Below are positions 48,646 through 56,621 of a stretch of DNA of 64,000 nucleotides, in pieces. The stretch comes from Lactobacillus corticis (GTDB taxonomy: Bacteria; Bacillota; Bacilli; Lactobacillales; Lactobacillaceae), in the NCBI RefSeq assembly GCF_018327645.1, contig NZ_BMAY01000007.1, forward strand, positions 1 through 64,000, read 5' to 3'. Positions within the stretch are counted from its first letter, which is position 1; each line of letters starts with the position of its first letter. Below the pieces are notes generated by a model. It was not told the origin of the DNA, made no database searches, and worked only from the letters and a program-made list of their open reading frames with translations. A program made the translations under genes and the position numbers.

Positions 48646-50409
48646 TTACTTAGTAAATCCAACTTTTGCCCATAAGCCAACACTTGCTGAAGGTTTCAAT
48701 GAGTAGTTTGCCAATTTGCTGTTAACGGCGTTAATTGAGTATGAATTGTAAAGCGGAACAACATATGCTTCATCATTCATGTATTGTTGCCATTCATGGA
48801 ACTTCTTAGTACGGTAAGATTCGTTGAAGGCCTTTTCAGAATCAATGTCGCTCAATAATTGGTTATTCTTCTTGGTTACAAAACGACTGTAGTTAAATGG
48901 TGCTTTTTCATTGTACAGGTCGTTTGGTGAGGCTTCACTTGACAAGCTCCAAGCTGCAATAAACATATCTACGTTAGCGTCATCATTTTGTACTTTATCG
49001 TAGAATGAGTTGAATTCAATTAAGCGACCGCTAGTCAAAACAACATGCAAACCGATCTTCTTCCATTGTTGGATGTAGTTTTGGATAATTGGTTCTTGGG
49101 TTGATGAACCACTCATGGCTGCCAAGTGAATAGTCAATGGCTTGCCGTTTGGCTGAACTCTCCACTTGCCCTTCTTCTTGTAGCCAGCCTTGTCCAAGAT
49201 CTTTTCAGCTTTCTTTAAGTTGTAGTTGTAGCCCTTGGCACTGCTGTCGTAGTATTTACCAAATTGTTGTGGAATCAAAGTCTTGATGTGGAATGACAAG
49301 CCGGAAGTGTAGTGCTTTTCTACTTCATCAACATTCATTGCATAAGCGATTGCTTGACGCAAAGACTTGTTGTTCATCTTAGCATTCTGGTTCATCACGT
49401 TCTTGCCAGACTTAGCATTCCATTTACCAACCTTAAAGGCTAAGTAAGAGTATGAAAGTGGAATGTTGGCAACAAAATTAACCTTCTTGGTATTCTTTAC
49501 TTGACTCCATTGTGAATTTACTACAGCGGCAATGTCATACTTGTGTGATTTGATTGCTTGTGAAGCTGAGTTTGGTGAAATAACTGAAGCTGTAATCTTG
49601 GAAAGCTTTGGCGTACCTTTCCAGTAATACTTGTTTGGTACCCAAGTAGCTGATTGACCACGAACCAGCTTTTGCAGCTTGTAAGGGCCGTAAAACAGCG
49701 GGTTCTTCCGAACTTTATCGCTGGATTGCAATTTAGAGAATGGAACATCCTTTAAGTAGTGGTAAGGAGCGGCATATTCCCAGAAGTAGCCGTTACCAGA
49801 GAACTTCATCCCTGGCTTCATTTCCTTAAAACTAATTACGACCTTGCGGCCATTCTCACCATCAGGCATCTTGATCCCAGAAATCGAGCTAGCTTTGCCA
49901 GAGTGGTAAGCTTCCATCCCTACAATATCTTGTAAGGACTCAGTGTAACGGTCTGAAGTACTGTTCTTATTAGCAATGATCTCATAAGCGTATTCTACGT
50001 CTTTAGCAGTCACTTGCTTGCCATCAGACCACTTAACGCCCTTTTTAACTTCAATTGTGATGGTCTTGGCCTTGCGATCAAGCTTAAAGGTAGCTGCACC
50101 TTTGTTATTAATCTTGTAATTGTCATCAGTTGCAAATAACCCTTCTGACCCATATTGCATGACTTCTGAGTCAGTAGCTGAATCTGACAATTCTTCATTA
50201 AAAATTCCAGTAAATGGAGTATCAGTTTCAACAGCAACAGATAAGTTTCCACCCTTCTTAACTGAAGCTGTCTTGGTATGATCAGAGAACTTCTTGGCTT
50301 CCTTAGCAGCACTGTTGTTATTGCTGTTTGAAGAATTACCACACGCTGCCAAAGTCAAGGCTGCGGCAGTCAAAACGCCAACAGATCCAAGTGATTTAAT
50401 TACCTTCAT
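48646..50409 (-). CDS. oppA: Oligopeptide ABC transporter substrate-binding lipoprotein, paralog 2
   Basis: 587 residues, SBP_bac_5 family. Signal peptide and lipobox TLAACGNSS (Cys near residue 23), Asn/Ser-rich linker, then TDTPFTGIFNEELSDSATDSEV and the solute-binding fold. Very close to paralog 3: a 148-bp DNA tract (49650-49797) is identical to 51896-52043. ATG start with GGAAGGAAG. Own promoter with a palindrome over the -35 and own terminator. Confidence 0.94.
   Translation of the reverse strand: MKVIKSLGSVGVLTAAALTLAACGNSSNSNNNSAAKEAKKFSDHTKTASVKKGGNLSVAVETDTPFTGIFNEELSDSATDSEVMQYGSEGLFATDDNYKINNKGAATFKLDRKAKTITIEVKKGVKWSDGKQVTAKDVEYAYEIIANKNSTSDRYTESLQDIVGMEAYHSGKASSISGIKMPDGENGRKVVISFKEMKPGMKFSGNGYFWEYAAPYHYLKDVPFSKLQSSDKVRKNPLFYGPYKLQKLVRGQSATWVPNKYYWKGTPKLSKITASVISPNSASQAIKSHKYDIAAVVNSQWSQVKNTKKVNFVANIPLSYSYLAFKVGKWNAKSGKNVMNQNAKMNNKSLRQAIAYAMNVDEVEKHYTSGLSFHIKTLIPQQFGKYYDSSAKGYNYNLKKAEKILDKAGYKKKGKWRVQPNGKPLTIHLAAMSGSSTQEPIIQNYIQQWKKIGLHVVLTSGRLIEFNSFYDKVQNDDANVDMFIAAWSLSSEASPNDLYNEKAPFNYSRFVTKKNNQLLSDIDSEKAFNESYRTKKFHEWQQYMNDEAYVVPLYNSYSINAVNSKLANYSLKPSASVGLWAKVGFTK
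49650..49797. repeat. 148-bp tract identical to 51896-52043 (oppA copies 2 and 3)
   Basis: Compared base by base by eye: no differences over 148 bases, while flanking positions differ every few bases. Suggests recent gene conversion between the tandem genes. The third copy (oppA1) is clearly diverged over the same segment. Confidence 0.85.
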
Positions 50410-50430
50410 GATTTCTTCCTTCCATCATTC

Positions 50431-50456
50431 TGGAGCAAGTTGATGATTAAATACTA
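50431..50456 (-). repeat. Conserved opp leader block, copy at oppA2
   Basis: A 26-base block (TAGTATTTAATCATCAACTT on minus, continuing GCTCCA) spans the -10 and first transcribed bases. It recurs at 52677-52702 with one change (oppA3) and partly at 48549-48563 (oppA1). In this copy AGTTGAT/ATCAACT also form a perfect inverted repeat (50438-50444/50456-50462). Confidence 0.75.
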
Positions 50457-50479
50457 TCAACTCTTTGAAAATAATGCAA
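50451..50479 (-). promoter_or_regulatory. Promoter of oppA paralog 2
   Basis: On minus, -35 TTGCAT (50479-50474), 17 bases, -10 TAGTAT (50456-50451). Confidence 0.8.
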
Positions 50480-50490
50480 GCAATTGCATT
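50473..50490. promoter_or_regulatory. Palindromic operator candidate over the oppA2 -35
   Basis: AATGCAA, four bases, TTGCATT: a perfect 7-bp inverted repeat covering the -35 box. Not present at oppA3 or oppA1, so it may bind a regulator acting on this copy only. Confidence 0.5.
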
Positions 50491-50799
50491 AATAAATTTA
50501 AGTAATTGGTCATTTATTCACTAAAAGGTCTGAATATGATCACATTTTCATTGATAATAAATCGGAATAAGCTGCGCCACCATGCTACACTATTGCTTTA
50601 TATAACTAAAGCTTGAATTTAATTTCACGCTGAATTATTCTAATAAAATATGTGATTTGTTATCTAATTTGCCATGGTTCTGTACTATTAAAAGACCATT
50701 TTATTAAATCTTGTAATAACTGACCAAGTCATAATAATATAAGGCTGGTACAATACTTAAATATTTTAACGAATTGGAAGTCTTATTTTTAAATTGCTT

Positions 50800-50836
50800 A
50801 AAAAAGACAGACACGCAATTGCGTGCCTGTCTTTTT
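50800..50836 (-). terminator. Terminator after oppA paralog 3
   Basis: 18-bp stem 50801-50818/50819-50836 (one G-U on minus) with U run; located about 55 bases after the stop codon. Confidence 0.9.
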
Positions 50837-50891
50837 GCTAATGGATTGTTTGTTAATATTTTGGATGTATTTTGAGGATTTTTTGGATTTT

Positions 50892-52655
50892 TTATTTGGT
50901 GTAGCCCACTCTTGCCCAAAGGCCAGTGCTTGCTGAAGGCTTCAATGAGTAGTTTGCAATCTTGCTGTTTACAGCTGTAATTGAGTATGCGTTAACTGTT
51001 GGAACAACGTAAGCTTCATCAAACATGTATTTTTGCCATTCCTTAAATTTCTTTACCCGATATGAAGTATTGAATGCCTTAGTACTATCAATGTCCTTCA
51101 ACAATTGGCTGTTCTTCTTAGTTACGAACCGAGTAAAGTTGTATGGCGCTTTTTCGTTGTACAAGTCATTTGGTGAAGGTTCGCTTGACAAACTCCAACC
51201 AGCCATAAACATGTCAACATTGGCATCGTCATTTTCAACCTTGTCATAGAATGAGTTAAATTCAATCAATCTACCCGTAGTCAAAACCACATGCAAACCA
51301 ATCTTCTTCCATTGTTGGATGTAGTTTTGGATAATTGGTTCTTGGGTTGATGAACCACTCATGGCGGCTAAATGTATAGTCAATGGCTTGCCGTTTGGCT
51401 GAACTCTCCACTTGCCCTTCTTCTTGTAGCCAGCCTTATCTAAAAGCTTTTCGGCCTTCTTCAAGTTATAGTTGTAGCCCTTGATATTGCTGTTGTAGTA
51501 TTTACCAAATTGTTCTGGAATCAGGGTGTTAACCCGGAAAGTCAAACCTGAAGTGTAGTGTTTTTCCACTTCATCGATATTCATGGCATAAGCAATTGCC
51601 TGACGCAAGGACTTGTTGTTCATCTTGGCATTCTTATTCATGACGTTCTTGCCAGCCTTAGAATCCCACTTACCAACTTTAAATCCTAAGTAAGAATATG
51701 AAAGCGGGATATTAGCAATGAACTTAACATTCTTGGTGTTCTTAACTTGTTTCCATTGCGAGTTTACAACATCGATAACATCAAATTTATGAGATTTGAT
51801 TGCTTGTGAAGCTGAGTTTGGCGACACAACCGAAGCCGTAATCTTTGAAAGCTTTGGCGTACCCTTCCAGTAGTACTTGTTAGGTACCCAAGTAACTGAT
51901 TGACCACGAACCAGCTTTTGCAGCTTGTAAGGGCCGTAAAACAGCGGGTTCTTCCGAACTTTATCGCTGGATTGCAATTTAGAGAATGGAACATCCTTTA
52001 AGTAGTGGTAAGGAGCGGCATATTCCCAGAAGTAGCCGTTACCTGATTGCAGCATCCCTGGCCGCATTTCCTTAAAGTGGATTACCACTTTCCGCCCATT
52101 TTCGCCATCTGGCATCTTGATCCCGGAAATTGTCTTTGACTTGCCAGAGTGATACTCAGACAAGCCAACAATATCTTGCAAAGAATCAGTGTATCTAGAA
52201 GTTTTAGTGTTCTTGTTGGCAATGATTTCGTAAGCATATTCAACGTCTTTGGCTGTTACTTGCTTGCCGTCTGACCACTTAACGCCCTTCTTAACTTCAA
52301 TTGTGATGGTCTTGGCCTTACGGTCAAGCTTGAAGGTAGCAGCCCCTTTATTGTTAATCTTGTAATTATCATCAGTTGCAAAAAGTGATTCTGAACCGTA
52401 TTGATAAACACTAGAGTCAATAGCTGAATCTGACAATTCTTCGTTAAAAATTCCTGTAAAAGGAGTGTCAGTTTCGATCGCTACTGTTAAAGTGCCACCT
52501 TTTTTAACAGAAGCAGTCTTGGTATGATCTGAGAACTTCTTGGCTTCTTTTGCGCCACTGTCGTTATTACTTGATGAGGAGTTGCCACAAGCAGCTAAAG
52601 TTAATGCTGCTGCGGTAAGGACTCCAACAGATCCTAAAGCTTTAAATACCTTCAT
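50892..52655 (-). CDS. oppA: Oligopeptide ABC transporter substrate-binding lipoprotein, paralog 3
   Basis: 587 residues from ATG 52655, with GGAGGAAG upstream. Signal peptide with lipobox TLAACGNSS, Ser/Asn linker, TDTPFTGIFNEELSDSAIDSSV and the full SBP_bac_5 fold. Same length as paralog 2 and nearly the same N terminus. Carries the conserved leader block and a near-identical promoter. The frame is open 31 codons upstream of the start, but these cover the promoter. Confidence 0.94.
   Translation of the reverse strand: MKVFKALGSVGVLTAAALTLAACGNSSSSNNDSGAKEAKKFSDHTKTASVKKGGTLTVAIETDTPFTGIFNEELSDSAIDSSVYQYGSESLFATDDNYKINNKGAATFKLDRKAKTITIEVKKGVKWSDGKQVTAKDVEYAYEIIANKNTKTSRYTDSLQDIVGLSEYHSGKSKTISGIKMPDGENGRKVVIHFKEMRPGMLQSGNGYFWEYAAPYHYLKDVPFSKLQSSDKVRKNPLFYGPYKLQKLVRGQSVTWVPNKYYWKGTPKLSKITASVVSPNSASQAIKSHKFDVIDVVNSQWKQVKNTKNVKFIANIPLSYSYLGFKVGKWDSKAGKNVMNKNAKMNNKSLRQAIAYAMNIDEVEKHYTSGLTFRVNTLIPEQFGKYYNSNIKGYNYNLKKAEKLLDKAGYKKKGKWRVQPNGKPLTIHLAAMSGSSTQEPIIQNYIQQWKKIGLHVVLTTGRLIEFNSFYDKVENDDANVDMFMAGWSLSSEPSPNDLYNEKAPYNFTRFVTKKNSQLLKDIDSTKAFNTSYRVKKFKEWQKYMFDEAYVVPTVNAYSITAVNSKIANYSLKPSASTGLWARVGYTK
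51896..52043. repeat. 148-bp tract identical to 49650-49797
   Basis: Partner of the identical tract in oppA paralog 2. Confidence 0.85.
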
Positions 52656-52676
52656 AATTTTCTTCCTCCATTGGTT

Positions 52677-52702
52677 TGGATCAAGTTGATGATTAAATAC
52701 TA
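52677..52702 (-). repeat. Conserved opp leader block, copy at oppA3
   Basis: Differs from the 50431-50456 copy at one position. Contains the -10 and the start of the transcript. Confidence 0.75.
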
Positions 52703-52725
52703 CCAGTAGAAACAAATTTTTGCAA
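52697..52725 (-). promoter_or_regulatory. Promoter of oppA paralog 3
   Basis: On minus, -35 TTGCAA (52725-52720), 17-base spacer ending TGG, -10 TAGTAT (52702-52697); extended -10. Confidence 0.8.
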
Positions 52726-52798
52726 CACTTTTTACTAATTATTTTCATATTTTGGAAATTTTGCTAATATAAAGTCTCACATTGAGCTTATTAACAAG

Positions 52799-52825
52799 AA
52801 AAAAGCTTGATGTTTCAAGCTTTTT
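52799..52825. terminator. Second hairpin upstream of oppA3
   Basis: 11-bp stem with TGTT-type loop and U tracts in both directions (U6 on minus, U5 on plus). It is about 190 bases past the terminator of the PLP-lyase gene, so it may end an independent short transcript. Confidence 0.7.
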
Positions 52826-53013
52826 CACTGCAGAATCATTTTTTTGTTTTTATCATCTTTACTTGCTTAAACAGGGATCTTTATCATTATTTTGGAAAAA
52901 TCATGACTTATCAAGACCTATCTGATGCTGGTTAATGAATATTTGCTTGTCTCTTATGAAAGGCAAGTTTAATTATCTATTTCAAATTGCAACTAATCTC
53001 ATTTATAACTAAA
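52826..53013 (-). ncRNA. Gap between two terminators, possible small RNA on minus
   Basis: No protein gene is visible. On minus there is TTGATA (52914-52909), 17 bases, AATAAT (52891-52886), which would give a transcript of about 80 bases ending at the hairpin 52825-52799. Speculative. Confidence 0.25.
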
Positions 53014-53040
53014 AGAAAAAGCAGCCTAGGCTGCTTTTTC
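53014..53040 (-). terminator. Terminator of the decarboxylase / PLP-lyase operon
   Basis: Perfect palindromic stem AAAAAGCAGC/GCTGCTTTTT with four-base loop and U tract on minus, starting one base after the stop codon. Confidence 0.9.
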
Positions 53041-53041
53041 T

Positions 53042-54310
53042 TTATTTATTTTGATAAAAGGTTTCATTTACTGCCTGGGTAATGGCAATCTTAGCATGGG
53101 CATAAGATAATCCGCCTTGAATGTATAGGCGGTATGGTGGGCGCAAAGGGCCATCTGAAGATAATTCAATAGTGGACCCTTCCACAAAACTCCCAGAAGC
53201 CATCACGACTTCATCCTCATAACCATCTTGATGGTAAGGAATCGGATCAACAAAAGAATTCATTGGTGAAAAGTGCTGAATAGCAGCACAGAACTTCACC
53301 ATCGGATCAGGTTCGCCAAAATTAACGGTTTGAACAATATCAGTTCTTGGTTCATCCCATTTTGGTGCTACATCCATGCCCATTTCTGCACAAAGAGCTG
53401 CAGCATAGACCATGCCTTTTTGCGCCTCTCCCGTGGTATGAGCTGCCATGAAGAAGCCTTGGTACATGTCTCTTAAATAGCCCCAGGTTGCTCCTTCGCC
53501 CTTGCCGGCACCTGGAACAGTCAGCCGTGAACCGGCACCTTCAATTAGGTCCTTGCGTCCAACTAGGTAAGCTCCGCTTTTAACTAATCCGGCACCAGCA
53601 TTTTTATAAAGGGATCCTGCCATCAGATCGGCGCCAAAGAACGTAGGTTCCTCAGTTTCTGAAAATTCACCATAACAGTTGTCAATAAAAATATTTACAT
53701 CTGGGCGAACTCGCTTGACAAATGAAATCATCTTGCGAATTTTGGCCACCGTGAAACTAGCCCGGACGGCATATCCTAGGGAGCGCTGGATGGCAACCAC
53801 CTTGATTGAGGGATCTGCCAGATCATTTTCAGCATGCTGATAATCAACCTCACCATTATCCAATAGCTCTGTAGTTTTAAATTTTATTCCATATTCACTC
53901 ATATTACCGGGCTTATCACCAGCTAAACCGATTACTTCCTGAATCGTATCGTAGGGAGTGCCAGTGAGGTAATACAAAGTGTCCCCGGGACGCAGCATGC
54001 TGAACAAAGCCGTTGAAATGGCGTGGGTGCCGGAGGCAAATTGCGGTCTAACTAAGGCATCATCAACCTTGAAATAATCGGCATAAATTGCCTCCAGCTT
54101 ATCACGGCCGATATCATCATAACCATAACCAGTTGAAGGAACTAGATCTTCCTCGCCAACGTGATGCTTTCTAAACAGGTTAAGAACCCGTTGTTGGTTA
54201 TAGAGTACTTGTTCATCAATCTCTGCTAACCGCGGAGCAATCATTTTATCGACTTTAGCAACCTTTTCTTGCAGCTCTTCTGGCAATTCCGCTTTCCACG
54301 AATGTGACAT
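53042..54310 (-). CDS. PLP-dependent methionine gamma-lyase family protein (COG4100, aluminium-resistance type)
   Basis: 422 residues of the fold type I aminotransferase superfamily. Recognisable segments: STGYGYDDIGRDKLEAIYADYF, RPQFASGTHAISTALFSMLRPGD, FIDNCYGEFSE (PLP-ring Asp) and AGSLYKNAGAGLVKSGAYLVG (Lys of SLYKN binds PLP). This family is annotated both as cystathionine beta-lyase-like and as aluminium resistance; the true reaction is not known. ATG start with AGGAG. It follows the decarboxylase by 15 bases, hence same operon, unlike its usual glutamine-synthetase neighbour in other Firmicutes. Confidence 0.88.
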   Translation of the reverse strand: MSHSWKAELPEELQEKVAKVDKMIAPRLAEIDEQVLYNQQRVLNLFRKHHVGEEDLVPSTGYGYDDIGRDKLEAIYADYFKVDDALVRPQFASGTHAISTALFSMLRPGDTLYYLTGTPYDTIQEVIGLAGDKPGNMSEYGIKFKTTELLDNGEVDYQHAENDLADPSIKVVAIQRSLGYAVRASFTVAKIRKMISFVKRVRPDVNIFIDNCYGEFSETEEPTFFGADLMAGSLYKNAGAGLVKSGAYLVGRKDLIEGAGSRLTVPGAGKGEGATWGYLRDMYQGFFMAAHTTGEAQKGMVYAAALCAEMGMDVAPKWDEPRTDIVQTVNFGEPDPMVKFCAAIQHFSPMNSFVDPIPYHQDGYEDEVVMASGSFVEGSTIELSSDGPLRPPYRLYIQGGLSYAHAKIAITQAVNETFYQNK

Positions 54311-54325
54311 AATAAACTCCTATCT

Positions 54326-56401
54326 TTACTTTTTTAAAACTTCAGCCTGAACTTTAAGGCCATGATTGTTTTCTGTTAAATAGACGCCTTGAATTTCCGG
54401 TACAAAACCTGGGAATTTTTCAATGGCACCGGCTAAGACTTGGAAATAAGCCTGATCTAACTTAGTCCATTTCTCTCCTGGAGCCACAATAAATACTCCT
54501 GGCGGATAAGGTAAAGCCCCTTCGGCAGCCACGCGGCCAACAACCTGACTCAGGTCAACTAATTCACTTTCATTATGCATAAAAAGCTGGTCAGCCAAAG
54601 CTGGAGTCATTTGATAATTTTGCATATCTGGTTTAGCAAATAGGTCCTGCTGCAAGGTAAAGGTCTGATGCTTGCGATAATATTCATGAATCTCTTGGCA
54701 TAACTGCGGCAGCGTGTAGCCTTGATACCGTTTTGGAAATTCTTTAGTCAAATTAGGCAAAGCAGTGCTTAATGGCGCATCACTCAAATATAATTGTTCA
54801 AATTCCAAGAGACAATTCAAGAGGGCTGTGAGCTCTTCTTTGCTATCTCCCGGCGTCAATAAGAAGAGCAGCGAATTTAAATCATCTTTAGCCCTAATTA
54901 TGTGGTGCTCCTTTAAAAATTTTCCAACAACGGCACCCGGGATGCCAGTTTCTTCATACTTGGCTTGGGCAACATCAATTCCCGGCGTTTTAATCGTAAT
55001 CTTCAGCGGATCAAGCATAGCCTCGCCTGGCGCAATTCGTTTAAAACCATGCCAAGCATCAGCCGGATTTAACTGCCAATATTTTGCATCGGCCATCAAA
55101 TCAGCCGTTGGAATTTCAGCAAAGTCTGGCCGAACGAGTGGTTTAAACAACTTGGATTTTGCTAATAAAGCTTTTCTGAATTCAATGCCGTTACGCAGGG
55201 TTTCAGCCCACCACTGCCGATTAGGCGTGCCTGCTGTTAGATAGGCATTTACGGTCAGTGAAGCATAAATTGGGTAAGAATAACTCGAGGTCACAAACTT
55301 TAAGTAGGCATTATTAAAGTGCTTATGGTCAACATAGCGTTTTTGTCCTTTAATATGGCTATCTTTTTTCAAAATTTGCGAAGTCTGAGCTAGCCCGGCC
55401 TGTTGTTTGTGTAAGGATTGGGTCACCAAAATTCCCGGATCATCTGGGCCTAGTTGCAGGTTTAGCGGTGATAATTCCGTCATAATCGGCACAAATTGTT
55501 CAAATCCGCCCCAAGCGTAATCAAATAGGATATAGTCGCATAATTTGCCAATTCGATCAATAATCCATTTTGCCTTATAAAAAACGCCGTCATAAGTTTC
55601 CGCCTGTACGACTGCTAGCCTAAATGGACGCTTGGCCTTGGCCTTTTCAGGATCGACTAGCGCGGCCTGCTGGCGCAAATTTTTTTCAGTCAAAGCTTCC
55701 GGATCCATTTCGCCGATTAAACCTAGAGCATTCCGATCTGTCGGAACATACACTGGTTTGGCACCACTCATGACCAGAGCACTATTATAAAGCGATTTAT
55801 GATTATTACGATCAAACAGTGCCAAGTCCCCTGGTCTTAAAACTGCTGAAGCACAAATCGAATTCGAACTGGTCGTCCCATTGGTACAAAAGTAAACCTT
55901 ATCAGCATGGTACGTTTGGGCTGCTTTTTGTTCAGCCGTTAGTGGCGTACCAGCATGGGTCATCGTATCGCCTAATTCAGCCACCGTATCACTAGTGTCC
56001 GCAAACATTAAGTTCTTGCCGAAAAAGTTGTTAAACAATCGGCCAGCGGGATGCTTATCATAATACTGCCCATTGTGATGGCCTGGGGTTGTAAAACTAA
56101 TTGGGCGATTTTCTGCAAATTTAATCAGATCAGTTAAAAATCCAGGCAAAACTGAAGCTTGGTATTTTTCAGCTGCTGCCGCAATTTCAGTTTCAGAGTT
56201 GTCTTCTGCTATTAGCAGCGGAATTGGCAAGGCACTCGCAGCAATTAACGATTTAGCAACGTCTAAACCATGATCATCTAAGCGGCTCACCACAATTGCA
56301 GCCAACTCGGCAGCCGGCAATTGCGCGGATAGCGAGACAGTTTCCCATGTACCCGGTTTCACTGAAACGTTTTGCCCGAGGGCAATTTTTAGAAAATTCA
56401 A
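54326..56401 (-). CDS. Group III Orn/Lys/Arg decarboxylase, likely ornithine decarboxylase
   Basis: PLP enzyme producing a polyamine (putrescine if ornithine is the substrate) and consuming a proton. 691 residues: N-terminal wing domain (1-95), PLP domain with SFTTPGHHNGQYYDKHPAG, FCTNGTTSSNS, FDYAWGGFEQF and the PLP lysine at about residue 332 in TQSLHKQQAGL, then C-terminal domain. It resembles the inducible ornithine decarboxylase of Lactobacillus 30a; lysine cannot be excluded. TTG start at 56401 with AGGAAG eight bases upstream. First gene of a two-gene operon; divergent from an APC permease. Confidence 0.9.
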   Translation of the reverse strand: MNFLKIALGQNVSVKPGTWETVSLSAQLPAAELAAIVVSRLDDHGLDVAKSLIAASALPIPLLIAEDNSETEIAAAAEKYQASVLPGFLTDLIKFAENRPISFTTPGHHNGQYYDKHPAGRLFNNFFGKNLMFADTSDTVAELGDTMTHAGTPLTAEQKAAQTYHADKVYFCTNGTTSSNSICASAVLRPGDLALFDRNNHKSLYNSALVMSGAKPVYVPTDRNALGLIGEMDPEALTEKNLRQQAALVDPEKAKAKRPFRLAVVQAETYDGVFYKAKWIIDRIGKLCDYILFDYAWGGFEQFVPIMTELSPLNLQLGPDDPGILVTQSLHKQQAGLAQTSQILKKDSHIKGQKRYVDHKHFNNAYLKFVTSSYSYPIYASLTVNAYLTAGTPNRQWWAETLRNGIEFRKALLAKSKLFKPLVRPDFAEIPTADLMADAKYWQLNPADAWHGFKRIAPGEAMLDPLKITIKTPGIDVAQAKYEETGIPGAVVGKFLKEHHIIRAKDDLNSLLFLLTPGDSKEELTALLNCLLEFEQLYLSDAPLSTALPNLTKEFPKRYQGYTLPQLCQEIHEYYRKHQTFTLQQDLFAKPDMQNYQMTPALADQLFMHNESELVDLSQVVGRVAAEGALPYPPGVFIVAPGEKWTKLDQAYFQVLAGAIEKFPGFVPEIQGVYLTENNHGLKVQAEVLKK

Positions 56402-56429
56402 TTTTTCTGCTTCCTATCATTCAAAACTA

Positions 56430-56458
56430 TTGCAAATATAGTTTAAACCTTTTACAAT
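56430..56458 (+). promoter_or_regulatory. Promoter of the APC permease
   Basis: TTGCAA (56430-56435), 17 bases, TACAAT (56453-56458). It occupies the same DNA as the decarboxylase promoter on the other strand. Confidence 0.7.
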
Positions 56459-56465
56459 CTGTCAA
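56435..56465 (-). promoter_or_regulatory. Promoter of the decarboxylase operon
   Basis: On minus, perfect -35 TTGACA (56465-56460) and -10 TATATT (56440-56435) at 19 bases, or ACTATA at 17. Leader of only about 27 bases. Confidence 0.6.
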
Positions 56466-56467
56466 GT

Positions 56468-56527
56468 ATGCTCTCTTCAATTAGAGGACATTACGGCTTT
56501 GATTATATCGATATTGAGGGGTATTAG
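56468..56527 (+). CDS. Possible 19-residue leader peptide 1 before the permease
   Basis: ATG to TAG, peptide MLSSIRGHYGFDYIDIEGY. It begins within about five bases of the predicted transcription start, so it would be leaderless. Aromatic- and Asp-rich. It may be chance; no homolog is known to me. Confidence 0.2.
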   Translation: MLSSIRGHYGFDYIDIEGY

Positions 56528-56531
56528 ACAA

Positions 56532-56621
56532 GTGATTTATGATCCATCGCTTTGGATAAAGCAGCCTCCAGGTCTTGACTGGAAAGAATTAATTAACTAT
56601 TTTTCCAGAAAGGATATTTAA
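56532..56621 (+). CDS. Possible 29-residue leader ORF 2 ending at the permease start
   Basis: GTG at 56532 to TAA at 56619-56621, directly followed by the GTG start of the permease. A GAGGGG lies ten bases upstream of its start. The sequence (IYDPSLWIKQPPGLDWKELI as core) looks protein-like, with two Trp and a PP pair. The frame remains open upstream to about 56420, so it may instead be a remnant of an older gene. A stalling-type leader peptide is one reading. Confidence 0.3.
   Translation: MIYDPSLWIKQPPGLDWKELINYFSRKDI

Larger units (their letters stand above)
50410..50799 (-). promoter_or_regulatory. Long AT-rich upstream region of oppA paralog 2
   Basis: No gene is seen in this gap; frames are short and interrupted. 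It holds the oppA2 promoter at its left end and, further out, several AT-rich -10-like boxes on minus that lack good -35 partners. Length suggests extra regulatory sites. Confidence 0.4.

Noticed and set aside
50704-50919. 71-codon minus-strand frame between oppA genes
   Set aside because: Runs through the oppA3 terminator and overlaps the end of oppA3 in another frame; no ribosome binding site.
54765-55244. 159-codon plus-strand open frame opposite the decarboxylase
   Set aside because: Shadow of a long gene with strong family motifs; no domain or promoter of its own.
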